DNA of 64,000 bases, from the NCBI RefSeq assembly GCF_900573985.1, contig NZ_UWOK01000002.1:124001-188000 (forward strand), read 5' to 3'. Each line of letters begins with the position of its first letter. The first letter of the stretch is position 1. Source of the stretch: Campylobacter showae (GTDB taxonomy: Bacteria > Campylobacterota > Campylobacteria > Campylobacterales > Campylobacteraceae). Of this stretch, positions 10,416-19,356 are shown in pieces. Both the position numbers and the translations under genes were made by a program. The notes under the pieces are model-generated. The model was given only the letters and a program-made list of their open reading frames with translations, was not told where the DNA came from and made no database searches.

Positions 10416-10461
10416 ATTTTACCGAGCAAAAAGGACATATTTACGTCCAAACTGATATAAT
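10416..10461. promoter_or_regulatory. Divergent promoter with GGAC-n8-GTCC operator
   Basis: The palindrome is at 10433-10448. On the minus strand, TAAAAT (10416-10421) lies 11 bases downstream, serving the sigma-like gene. On the plus strand, TATAAT (10456-10461) serves the Fic gene. A protein bound at the palindrome would affect both. Confidence 0.6.
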
Positions 10462-10482
10462 CCTACAAAAAAGGCAAAAACC

Positions 10483-11028
10483 GTGAATACGAATCTTCAT
10501 AAATCTAGCAATGAGCTTGATCTCATCAGGCATTACGCCAAGGCCTGGACGCTTTTACAAAGATATGACGATAAAACTCTAGGTATATATACAGATCTTG
10601 CGGGAGAAAATTTTACTCTAGACTACGATGAAGCCATGCTAGTTATAGACGAATTTAAAAAAGAACTGATCCAAAAAGGCGAAGCATCGCAAATTTTCGC
10701 AACGCAAAAGGCGGGAGAATTTGAAGGGATATTAAAAAATATCTATCAGACCTTCGGCGGTTGTGAGCTAATACCAACAGCACAAGAAAAGGCGGCAAAC
10801 TTGATCTACTATATCATCAAAGACCACCCATTTAACGACGGCAATAAACGAATCGGAGCTTTTATGTTTATTTTATTTCTATCAAAAAGCGGGCTTCTTT
10901 ATAAAAATAACGGCAAACCAAAAATCAGCAATAACGCGCTTGCCGCCCTTGCGCTGCTTATAGCTCAAAGCGATCCGAATCAAAAAGATATGATAGTAAA
11001 TTTAACGACGAATTTATTAAGCGATTAA
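10483..11028 (+). CDS. Fic-domain protein (AMP-transferase type)
   Basis: The 181-residue product has the complete Fic motif HPFNDGNKRIG followed by a helix. This motif transfers AMP or a related group from a nucleotide to a protein hydroxyl; the histidine is catalytic and all key residues are present. The start is a GTG at 10483 with AAAAAAGG upstream. No separate antitoxin gene is adjacent. Whether it is a toxin, a regulator of a nearby protein or a Doc-like enzyme cannot be told. It is divergent from the sigma-region-4 gene and shares its operator region. Confidence 0.85.
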   Translation: MNTNLHKSSNELDLIRHYAKAWTLLQRYDDKTLGIYTDLAGENFTLDYDEAMLVIDEFKKELIQKGEASQIFATQKAGEFEGILKNIYQTFGGCELIPTAQEKAANLIYYIIKDHPFNDGNKRIGAFMFILFLSKSGLLYKNNGKPKISNNALAALALLIAQSDPNQKDMIVNLTTNLLSD

Positions 11029-11578
11029 GACGGCTAACACCCATGACCGCCCTACTCTCCTCCTCTACCGCCTCTGCAAAACCTGTATGGCTAAAAGCGA
11101 AAGCTTAGGAGAAGCCAAGATATTTCATATCTCAGATACATATATCTAAAACTCCCTTTTTAGGGATTTGATTCTCGAACTTTTATAAAATTCAAAAAGC
11201 CCTATTTTAGGGACTTTTATATTTTACTAAGTTTCAAAAAGTCCGAAAACCTCAAATTTAATACTCCTAAAAAATAGATTCTCGGACTTTTAAAATTTAG
11301 TCTGTTTGAAAGTGCCTATTATAGGGTATTTAAATTTAACGAATTTAGCAAAAGTTCGAAAATCTACTAAAATTTCATTTTTGAAAATAGATTTTCGGAC
11401 TTTTACTATCTTGCAAACTACCTAAAATTCATTATCTTAAGCATAAATTTAGTAAAACGCTAGGATTTGAAATTAAAATTTAGCTAGATTCTCGGACTTT
11501 TTAGCTATATATGATATAATGGCGCTTTTCAATAGTTCTTTAAAAACTCATTGTTAATCTTAATGCGTTTTTTAGACT
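11029..11578 (+). promoter_or_regulatory. CRISPR leader-like region with repeated TCTCGGACTTTT
   Basis: This gene-free AT-rich stretch precedes the CRISPR array. The motif GATTCTCGGACTTTT or close variants appears four times (near 11170, 11277, 11391 and 11490), partly with complementary AAAGTCCGAAAA or AAAAGTTCGAAAA copies that could pair with it. GATATAAT at about 11512-11519 is a likely -10 box for the pre-crRNA. The first bases (11048-11058) carry CGCCCTACTCT, a motif repeated elsewhere in the window. Confidence 0.5.
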
Positions 11579-12304
11579 ATTTGATTCAAATTTCCCCGAT
11601 CTAGGGGATTGAAACCTATCTCTTCAAGAGTAGCAATAGTGAAAGCATTCACTTTATTTGATTCAAATTTCCCCGATCTAGGGGATTGAAACCCTACGAT
11701 GTCCATTAGCTTCCAGCCTAGATAAATACGATTTGATTCAAATTTCCCCGATCTAGGGGATTGAAACTTTAAAATCGTAAATTCCGCTTTTCGTTACCTT
11801 TGTCGAATATTTGATTCAAATTTCCCCGATCTAGGGGATTGAAACGTCATTACGTCCTTTCCCACCGCGGATGTATTATAATTTGATTCAAATTTCCCAG
11901 ATTTAGGGGATTGAAACTGGATCGCGCGCAATTATTGGAGCGTTCTTTTACAAAAAATTGATTTGATTCAAATTTCCCCGATCTAGGGGATTGAAACTAG
12001 CTTGGTGCAAAGCACCAATATTCACCACCGATCAAAATTTGATTCAAATTTCCCCGATCTAGGGGATTGAAACGATTGAAGAGATATGATACTCTCTTTA
12101 GTATAGATCCTACATTTGATTCAAATTTCCCCGATCTAGGGGATTGAAACCTTGCTGCTGATAACCACCGCCTTGTTGATAACCTCCTTGTTGATTTGAT
12201 TCAAATTTCCCCGATTTAGGGGATTGAAACGCTGTTACAGCTACAGATAATGGTGTATGATGAAGTAATTTGATTCAAATTTCCCCGATCTAGGGGATTG
12301 AAAC
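11579..12304 (+). CRISPR. CRISPR array, 10 repeats of 37 bp and 9 spacers
   Basis: Repeats start at 11579, 11656, 11731, 11809, 11881, 11961, 12037, 12114, 12194 and 12268. Each is 37 bp, begins ATTTGATTCAAATTT, contains the hairpin CCCCGATCTAGGGG, and ends GGATTGAAAC. The ATTGAAAC end is the usual 5' crRNA handle of type I-B/III systems and sets the direction as left to right. Repeat 5 (CCCAGATTTAGGGG) and repeat 9 (one change) are variants. Spacers are 35-43 bp. No cas gene is in the window, so processing would need Cas proteins encoded elsewhere. Confidence 0.97.
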
Positions 12305-12529
12305 CGTAAAGAATATGAAATAATATTGCTAAGATTGTAGGGAGAAGAAAGGTAATAGCTTTAATATTTTTTGGTACGAAACTTCAGTTTAATAGGCATA
12401 TAATACAGAGAAAGTTAGAGATCTTCCAACTGAAGAGATAATAAAATATCTCAAGTTCTTAAGGGAATATGAAGAACAAAAGGTGTCCTAAATAGGACTA
12501 ACTAAAGTACAAAAACAAAGGAGTACAAA
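12305..12529 (+). other. Region after CRISPR with gene remnant and palindrome
   Basis: Directly after the last repeat no start codon is seen, but a reading frame ending at about 12492 encodes RDLPTEEIIKYLKFLREYEE, which looks like the tail of a broken gene. A 14-bp palindrome GTCCTAAATAGGAC (12485-12498) lies just before the next gene and may be an operator. Confidence 0.35.
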
Positions 12530-12970
12530 ATGAAAAAGTTATTAGTTATGATGTTGACGGTTTTGGGAATATGTGTTGGTAGTTTTGCTAAAGAATCGTC
12601 GAATAATAGCGGAAAGGAGATATATCAGAATCTCTTTTTTGTAACAGATAATCAATGCCGTTTACTAGGCAAGCAAGCCTACTTAGAATGTTGGAGTTAT
12701 ATTACTAAATACGAAGAATATTTCTTAAAATTAAGAAACTTAGATACTGATTATGGTAGCATATTTAGCTTAAATAAAAATGACTTAGCGTTTGTTATAG
12801 ATCGCTATGTAGCATTTGTACGTAATCAAGTCGTGACTTATAAAGCAGAGGCTGAAAACTTCACTCAGGATGAGTTAAACTTGATAGAGAAAGTTAAAGA
12901 ACAGCTGGACATATGTAAGTTACCAGAAAATCAAGAACAAGGTGATAAGTCTCTCTTAGGATGCAAATGA
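12530..12970 (+). CDS. Small secreted protein, unknown
   Basis: The 146-residue product starts with a typical signal peptide (MKKLLVMMLTVLGICVGSFA) followed by a charged, helical mature part with four cysteines after the signal region. It has a good ribosome-binding site (AAAGGAG). Its last codons overlap the start of the next gene, which also encodes a small exported protein of similar build, so the pair is an operon and probably acts in the periplasm. No family is recognised. Confidence 0.6.
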   Translation: MKKLLVMMLTVLGICVGSFAKESSNNSGKEIYQNLFFVTDNQCRLLGKQAYLECWSYITKYEEYFLKLRNLDTDYGSIFSLNKNDLAFVIDRYVAFVRNQVVTYKAEAENFTQDELNLIEKVKEQLDICKLPENQEQGDKSLLGCK

Positions 12971-13479
12971 TGCTAAGAATACTTCTATTAACTTTACTAG
13001 GTTTAAGTTTAAGTTTCGGTAAGCTAACGCCAGCACAGGAAATAGAGCAGCAACAAACTGCTATACAGCAAGCTGCTAATAAGAAAGAAGTAGCCGATCT
13101 ACAAGCTAGATCTTATGTTATTAGACTCTATGTCCATAAACTTAACGGCTTGATGCAAAATGCTTTTATCCTAAGCCAGCTATATAAAGACGACAACATC
13201 TATCTTAATGTTGTGTCTAAGTATATGGCTTTTAAGAAGAAAGCTAGTATGCTATATGATAAGGATCTAACAGAGCTTGAAGACGAAGAACTACCAGTAG
13301 AGGTAATACTATTCCTGGTAGAGTCTATAGAAGAAGATATAAATCTGATCATAGGTTCCCATGTGGAGAATATCTTGGATAAACATCCAAATCCATGGGA
13401 TAAATACGATATTTGTAAGGATTTCGATCCTGATACAGATATTGGAGATGCTTGGAAGAAAAAATTAAAATGCGAATAA
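12961..13479 (+). CDS. Small secreted protein, unknown
   Basis: The product has up to 172 residues. The ATG codons at 12961, 12967 and 12970 are all in frame; AGGA at 12958-12961 favours 12967 or 12970. The signal peptide (MLRILLLTLLGLSLSFG) precedes a helical, Q/E-rich mature domain ending DKHPNPWDKYDICKDF. It overlaps the upstream secreted-protein gene, and the two look distantly related. Function is not recognised. Confidence 0.58.
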   Translation: MQMMLRILLLTLLGLSLSFGKLTPAQEIEQQQTAIQQAANKKEVADLQARSYVIRLYVHKLNGLMQNAFILSQLYKDDNIYLNVVSKYMAFKKKASMLYDKDLTELEDEELPVEVILFLVESIEEDINLIIGSHVENILDKHPNPWDKYDICKDFDPDTDIGDAWKKKLKCE

Positions 13480-14206
13480 AATATACAGAAAGTCTATGCA
13501 GACTTAGACTACCGCTCATCCGTTCAAAGTAATTTAAACGGCATTGTACAGAATGAGAACTCGTGGCTTAATTTTTGATTCCTATGTTTGTTTTAATGAT
13601 CCCATGTAAAATCCTTAAACGAAGTTAAGACAAATAAAGCTTGATTTAGTTAAAAACACATACTAGGTATTAAATGTAAAAACCTAAACCAAGAAAAACT
13701 TAGCTTAGGTTTAAATTACAGTAAATTTACCCAGCGTCTTAATAGAAATTTGAAATTTTATGAAAATTATTGCGCATTCTCAGAAATAAAACTCACCAAA
13801 TTTGAGTTGCCTATTGAAATTTGAGGAATTTGGTAGTACATTTCGCAGCCATTTGCGTATGTGAAAAATATTTACCTATGAGGTATTCTGGCTTAGCTTG
13901 TCAAATTAAAAGCACATTAAACAAATGACGCAATTTGGTACAAAAATAGTTATGATTTTTGCTATAAAGGTTTAAAAAGAATATTTTGCCAGTAATGTTT
14001 TATCTTCAAAATCTAGCAACATTGCCCGCATCAATAAGCGGGCATAGTTTTTGTAAACCAATAATTTAATTTTTATTATCCCGTACGGATAGATAACGCC
14101 AAACCATAAAAAGCATCTGATCTAGCTTTTTTAATATTTACTTAAAATTATATTAACCCTATTAATTTAATATTATAATCATATGTATATAATATTACAA
14201 AAATAT
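13480..14206. other. Gene-free region before the plasmid-like element
   Basis: No supported gene was found. A strong hairpin GCCCGC-atcaataa-GCGGGC followed by a T-rich tail lies at 14024-14052. The last 80 bases are very AT-rich with ATATTATAAT-type words, like the rest of the element to the right. Confidence 0.4.
14024..14052 (+). terminator. Rho-independent terminator
   Basis: The stem GCCCGC (14024-14029) pairs with GCGGGC (14038-14043), followed by ATAGTTTTTG. Confidence 0.6.
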
Positions 14207-14428
14207 CTAACTAAAAACCTTAAACCGTATATATTGGTTTATGCCCATTCCTATTTTTTCAGCTTCTAGTTTAACGCGCTCAAACTCGTCTTGCGTGAAA
14301 TAAAGCAAAAACGACTTATCTCGTTTTAAATTTTTAGGTTTTTTTATCTCTGAGGTTTCGCCTCTTGCTTGGTTGATAAAATTCTCTTCGCTCTTGGTTG
14401 TAGCGGCACTTACCTTTTTAAATCCCAT
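14207..14428 (-). CDS. Small ParB-like/ribbon-helix-helix partner of ParA
   Basis: The 73-residue basic protein lies one base downstream of parA on the same strand. Its C-terminus, LLYFTQDEFERVKLEAEKIG followed by MGINQYIRFKV, has the strand-helix-helix pattern of ribbon-helix-helix DNA-binding proteins. Small proteins in this position usually bind the centromere and the par promoter. The role is inferred from position and fold pattern. Confidence 0.65.
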   Translation of the reverse strand: MGFKKVSAATTKSEENFINQARGETSEIKKPKNLKRDKSFLLYFTQDEFERVKLEAEKIGMGINQYIRFKVFS

Positions 14429-14429
14429 T

Positions 14430-15116
14430 TTATTCCTTTATATTTTCTTTAACTACTTGCAAGAGTTCGGCGTAAAAGCTCTCGAAATCATCAAGCGCCC
14501 TATCCCCGTTTTTACAAAATTCGCTCAAGATATTACCGCTTGCAACTATTTTTCTATACACTTGCCTTTCGTAAATGACGGATTTTAACAAAAAAACGTC
14601 ATTCAAATTTCGTTCTTTTTTTGCATCCTCTATATATTCGCGCATATTTTCAAGCTCTTTTGCCAAAAATGGATTTGGCGAAACGCGATTTACTAAAACA
14701 AGCGTCAATAATTTTTCATTTAGTACTTTTGCTTCGCTACTTAAATCAAGCATGCGATCAAGTACGCTTACGTCGTATTGCGACGGTATCGTAGGAATAA
14801 TTAGCACGTTTGAAGAGAGCATCGCTTTACGCATCTCTTTACTATCTCGCCCGCCCGTATCAACCACTATCGAGTCGAAATTTTCGCTCATACGTTTTAT
14901 TTCATCTCCCAGACTAACGCCAGTTTTTGAGACGCTTGAAAATAGCGGCTTAAGATCCGATTGGCTTCTGATATCCGAAAAAACTTCGGTAGAGCGCTGA
15001 GGGTCGGCATCTATTAAAAGTACATTGTCGCCGTCTTCTGCAAGCCTTGCGGCTAAATTTACGGCCAATGTCGTCTTTCCGCTACCGCCTTTTTCATTTA
15101 CTATTGATATAACCAT
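14430..15116 (-). CDS. parA: ParA-family partition ATPase
   Basis: The 228-residue product has the deviant Walker A KGGSGKTT at residues 9-16, the switch [10 protein letters not shown], and the Walker B-like [10 protein letters not shown]. This is a plasmid-type ParA without an N-terminal DNA-binding domain (type Ib size). It is in an operon with the small ribbon-helix-helix gene. Two identical 15-base motifs, TATAATATCTAAATA, lie in its upstream region and may be the operator or centromere. It marks this region as a plasmid-derived or integrative element. Confidence 0.9.
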   Translation of the reverse strand: MVISIVNEKGGSGKTTLAVNLAARLAEDGDNVLLIDADPQRSTEVFSDIRSQSDLKPLFSSVSKTGVSLGDEIKRMSENFDSIVVDTGGRDSKEMRKAMLSSNVLIIPTIPSQYDVSVLDRMLDLSSEAKVLNEKLLTLVLVNRVSPNPFLAKELENMREYIEDAKKERNLNDVFLLKSVIYERQVYRKIVASGNILSEFCKNGDRALDDFESFYAELLQVVKENIKE

Positions 15117-15536
15117 TTACTTATCCTTTTGCGTTGTGTAAAAATATTATATCATAAAAATAGCAGTATAATATCTAAATACACATGTTGCAATATAGTT
15201 ATAATATCTAAATAATATCTATTTTTGTAAGTATAACGCAATTAGCGCTCCTTATCTTGATCGAAAAAAGTAGTCAATTAAGATTTATCGCATAAGTCAG
15301 TATACTAAATATTAAAAAGTGCGCAACAACCATATAGATATTTTTGCAACAAATTTAATATATGATTTAGCGTTATAAATACTATCTTCTCTTGAACTTA
15401 TTACCCCTTTTCGTGAGCTTAAACTAAAAATAACCGAAATATTTTAGGATTGATAACAAGTTTACTATATGGCTATTAAGCATCCTATAAAAAATAGTAT
15501 GTATAATAGTAAGTATAAAATATAAAAAGGGGCGGC
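15117..15536. promoter_or_regulatory. parA upstream region with TATAATATCTAAATA repeats
   Basis: Identical 15-mers TATAATATCTAAATA occur at 15167-15181 and 15200-15214; a third copy is at 16497-16511. They lie between divergent parA and hicA and are candidates for partition-protein binding. The rest is AT-rich with no gene. Confidence 0.5.
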
Positions 15537-15761
15537 GTGTCCAGTCTTGATAAATTAATCAAAAAACTTGAAAATAATCCGAAAAATGCAAGCTTTGATG
15601 ATGTTAAGCGCCTGCTACTAAATCACGGATATGAATTAGATCACGTTAGAGGCTCGCACTATAAATTTAAAAAAGGCGGCGACACGGTAGTCATACCGTA
15701 CCATAAGCCGATTAAAGAGATCTATGTTTTACAAATCTTAGCAAAGATAAGGGAGTCATGA
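15537..15761 (+). CDS. hicA: HicA-type mRNA interferase toxin
   Basis: The 74-residue product has a YcfA/HicA double-stranded-RNA-binding-like fold: DDVKRLLLNHGYELDHVRGS with the catalytic-region histidine in GSHYKF, then VVIPYHKPIKEIYVLQIL. It starts at GTG 15537 after AAGGGGCG. HicA cleaves mRNA, and the antitoxin gene follows with a 4-base overlap. It is slightly longer than usual at the N-terminus. Confidence 0.88.
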   Translation: MSSLDKLIKKLENNPKNASFDDVKRLLLNHGYELDHVRGSHYKFKKGGDTVVIPYHKPIKEIYVLQILAKIRES

Positions 15762-16114
15762 TGAAAAAAGACTTGAACTATTATTTAAACTTACCGTATA
15801 CAATCACGATCAAAAGACTAGACGACGGAGATTATTTTGCTCAGTATGCAGATATAGGACTAACTAAAAATAATCTAATGGCCGGCTGGGGAGCTACTGA
15901 AGCTGAAGCAATAGCAGATCTAAAAGAAGCATTTGCTTGCTATGTCGAAGGGGCTCTTGAAAACGGCGAAAGTATCTATGAGCCTATCGACGAAAACGTC
16001 AAAGTCCGCATAAATTTAACTATACCCAAAGGTGTTTTAAATGCAATCGATGCAGTTACGAATAACCGCTCGGCATGGCTTAGCGAGCTAGCTAAAAAGG
16101 CGCTAGCATTATAA
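15758..16114 (+). CDS. hicB: HicB-type antitoxin
   Basis: The 118-residue product has an N-terminal partial RNase H-like HicB domain (YTITIKRLDDGDYFAQYADI, then GWGATEAEAIADLKEAF) and a C-terminal ribbon-helix-helix (VRINLTIPKGVLNAIDAVTN) that would bind its own promoter. It overlaps hicA. The pair probably stabilises the element. Confidence 0.88.
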   Translation: MMKKDLNYYLNLPYTITIKRLDDGDYFAQYADIGLTKNNLMAGWGATEAEAIADLKEAFACYVEGALENGESIYEPIDENVKVRINLTIPKGVLNAIDAVTNNRSAWLSELAKKALAL

Positions 16115-17789
16115 TTTCACGATATTGTCAAGATATAGGCTAATCTCTATATTTTTCAAAAGTATTTTTAAAATGCCTAAAGTCGTCGAAAAGCATTACG
16201 GTTGAATATCCGTCATCGACATTTAAAAACTTTATCTAGTAGTGTTTAGATATAAGAACTTTATCATATTTCATTAAAGAATATAAGGGGGAATCTGCCC
16301 AGCCTGTATTGAGCCTAAAATTGGCCCACCCTACTCTACATAATATATTATATGCATAGCGAATTTTAAATTATATAAAAATAATTTAATTTTGATAAGT
16401 TTGGTGTGTAATTTTGCAGACCACTTAAATATCATAGTAAAAGCCTATTGTCCACATGTTTATGTAAAAACAACATATTTTAAATTATACTATTAATATA
16501 ATATCTAAATACGTATATTATAGTATATTTATAATATTTTAATCATATTAATATAATATTATACTAAGAAGTAATTTTTAAAAAAAATACAAAAAACACA
16601 GTACTAAAACATGATACTATTGCATGGCACTTTATTGCAATATCTAGTAGAAATATTTTATATCATAAAGATATTATAATAATATTTTTACATTAGTACT
16701 TCAATATTATTATACTAACTAATCAATATCTAAATTATACTAAAATAAGATTATTGCAATAAATAAAACCAAAATAAAATCAAGCCTATTTTTGGCCCAT
16801 ATTGTTTAATCACCACCCTACCCTTTTACTAATCATAACAAAACGCACAAAAAGTTTTTAAGTATCTTTATTGCTATAGTTTAGCCGCATGACATCATAC
16901 ACACAATTCGTCCAAGCCAAAAAAGAGATAAGTACTTTGAATGTTTTGACAGTAAAATTTATCGGCAGGCCAGCAAATACTAGATTTTTCCGCCCTACTC
17001 TCTTATTCTTTTTTTATTTGTATATTTTTCTAAATTTTTAGAATAGTATTACTTGAGTGCTTCCTACTATATTGTATATTTTTGACCCTTGTTTTATCAT
17101 CTTAAAGTACCATTCCAAATTTTAGGCTTGCCAAAAAATTTAGAACGACAATTTTCTTAATTCTTTATTGTTTTTATCATAATTAAGTAATCCTTTATTT
17201 GATAGAGTATTGATAAAAGTAAAAATTTATAGTATTAAAACATAATATAAATTTTAATATAGTACTACGATATTATATATTGGTACTATTATTTTTATAT
17301 TTTAAGAATACTAATATCATATCTAAATAATATTATATAAATATTTTTATAGCATTTTAATAATATTGAAATACCACTAATACAAAAATCAAATAAATCT
17401 ATAAAATAAGTGATATCAGCCTCTTATTTACATAAAAACATTATAAATTACTTACAATAGCATAAAGTCAAGAGGCCAAGCATGCTCATTTTAATACTAA
17501 TCTATACATACTAAAATAGTATTGCAGATTTTTACAAAATGGCTTGTGGGTGTAATCTATATTTAGGAATATGTTTAAATCAATAGGACTCAACGAGAAA
17601 ATATTTTATAACTTATATATTGAAGAGACAGTATAACAAAAAAAAGAGTACGCATATGATTTGGTTTTTAGTAATATCATACAGTACTAAAATACATTCG
17701 CAACCTTAGTCGTTATAAATTTTATTTAATATCATTAAAATGCTATAATAGTATTATAAGGATATTATAACAATACTTTTATAATATTA
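16115..17789. other. Long gene-free AT-rich region of the plasmid-like element
   Basis: About 1.7 kb with no convincing gene. It is very rich in TATTATA/AATATTATA words and holds a third TATAATATCTAAATA copy (16497-16511) and partial copies near 16724 and 17319. CCCTACTCT occurs at 16329 and CGCCCTACTCT at 16991. A reading frame starting at 16889 (MTSYTQFVQAKKEISTLNVL) looks like the start of a decayed protein. Low-complexity AT-rich DNA of this kind fits an origin or centromere region. Confidence 0.45.
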
Positions 17790-19124
17790 TTATATTATCT
17801 CTTTTAACTGTTTTCGCACTTCAGCAAGCCCTCTACTTTTATGCAAATCATTAAAATCACTGCACATGCTGTCAACCTCGATTGTATTAAAAACTGGCAT
17901 ACAAATACTTATATTTTTATAATTATTTTTTATATAAAGAGCTTTTTCTTTACCGATATTTACCCTGCCCTCCTTCTCGCTTTTTAAATCATTATCGGCT
18001 GCGATGATAATGCGTAGATGAGGGAATTTTTCCTGTAAACCGCGTACTACATATTCTAAGTTACCAACATCAACACCCACAACAGTAGGCACGCCGCTTG
18101 CTTCATGTACGCTTACAGCCGTAGCAAAGCCTTCACATAAAAATACTTTTCCAACATTAGACAAAATTTGATTATTAAGCGTTACCGTTTTTGAGTCATA
18201 TGCAATGCCATCAGTAACAATATAAAAATTACCGCGTTTTTTTGCATAAATTTTTTCATTATTTTGTTTTTGGGCTTGAGAGAGTAGGGCGCCAATCATC
18301 TTGTCGCCATTTTTAAATATCCTCTGGACAGACCAAAATTTACCGCTTGCATCAAAAAGCGGCATCAACAAATTCCCGTATATGTCTAGGCGTAAACCAT
18401 AATTGCTATGTATCATTTTTTTAACAAGATATGGATGATTATTTTCAGCCGTATAAGAGCGTAAAAATTCGTCTTTCAAGATATCTGCAGCCTTTGTATG
18501 CTCTTTTATCAGCTCAAGATCCCTTTTTTGCTGCTTTTTAATAAAATTTGAATTTTGCTTTATATTTTTAGTAGAGTAGGGCGCTTGAACACCTTCAGAG
18601 AGCGCAGTCTGCTCATTACCACTTTGTAGCAAAGTATTATTGGATTGACTATTAACCAGCGAATTATCACTCTCATATTTCCAGTTTGTACTAAAACCGC
18701 TCTTGAAATTTTGAATAAAACCTGCCGGCGTTTCATTGTTGTGACCTATATATGCACCGCTTTTTTGCGCACCTCTATCACCTTGTACCCGAACGCGATG
18801 AATAGCTCCATCCATAATAGGCATATCCACCTCAAGTCCAGCATCATTGAGTGCTATTTTAAATTTACATAGCACATCATTACTATCAAATATTTTTTTT
18901 TCAATATTTTTTTTAGGGTAGGGTAGGGTAGGGTAGGTAGTCTGTGACGTAATACTAGTATTTGTTTTTGCACTTTCTAATAATCGCATCAATCCTTCAA
19001 CATCAAAAGTATCGTATATAAACCACTTCTTCTCATCGTTATCCCACATGGCGCCTATAGTTTTAGCCGCATTTCTTAGTAAATATGGGACATCAACGTA
19101 AATTTTTTTTCTTTTTTTTGGCAT
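17790..19124 (-). CDS. DUF5710/Toprim primase-like protein
   Basis: In the 444-residue product, residues 8-50 (YVDVPYLLRNAAKTIGAMWD followed by KKWFIYD) match the DUF5710 pattern found in plasmid TraC-type primases. A C-terminal Toprim domain shows FLCEGFATAVSV (the catalytic glutamate) and IIIAADND (the metal-binding aspartates). The middle is a low-complexity linker. The protein probably primes plasmid or conjugative DNA replication, and no conjugation genes are in view. The coding region contains a (GGGTA)4-like run on the plus strand at 18915-18934. Confidence 0.8.
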   Translation of the reverse strand: MPKKRKKIYVDVPYLLRNAAKTIGAMWDNDEKKWFIYDTFDVEGLMRLLESAKTNTSITSQTTYPTLPYPKKNIEKKIFDSNDVLCKFKIALNDAGLEVDMPIMDGAIHRVRVQGDRGAQKSGAYIGHNNETPAGFIQNFKSGFSTNWKYESDNSLVNSQSNNTLLQSGNEQTALSEGVQAPYSTKNIKQNSNFIKKQQKRDLELIKEHTKAADILKDEFLRSYTAENNHPYLVKKMIHSNYGLRLDIYGNLLMPLFDASGKFWSVQRIFKNGDKMIGALLSQAQKQNNEKIYAKKRGNFYIVTDGIAYDSKTVTLNNQILSNVGKVFLCEGFATAVSVHEASGVPTVVGVDVGNLEYVVRGLQEKFPHLRIIIAADNDLKSEKEGRVNIGKEKALYIKNNYKNISICMPVFNTIEVDSMCSDFNDLHKSRGLAEVRKQLKEII

Positions 19125-19356
19125 ATCAAAATCCTATTATTATCATATTGCTAAAATATTTTTTTAGATATTATTATGCTAATAATCTAATATATTAAAA
19201 ATATTCTTTATTTATTTTATTTAACACAGTACAACGCCATGATAACAAGTTGCTTTTTATTTTTATTATACCCAATATGTGCCTTATAGCCTAACAACAA
19301 AAAAACAGCCGAACAAGGGGGCAAAGCAAGAAGTCGTAAAAGGCGAAGGCTAGACG
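19125..19356. other. Gap between primase and polyvalent gene cluster
   Basis: AT-rich, with no gene. The last 40 bases (GAAGTCGTAAAAGGCGAA) repeat a segment found inside the next gene at about 20101, so a fragment of an older copy of these genes lies here. Confidence 0.4.

Noticed and set aside
14575-15000. Plus-strand frame of 141 codons opposite parA
   Set aside because: Serine- and phenylalanine-rich shadow of a clear ParA gene.
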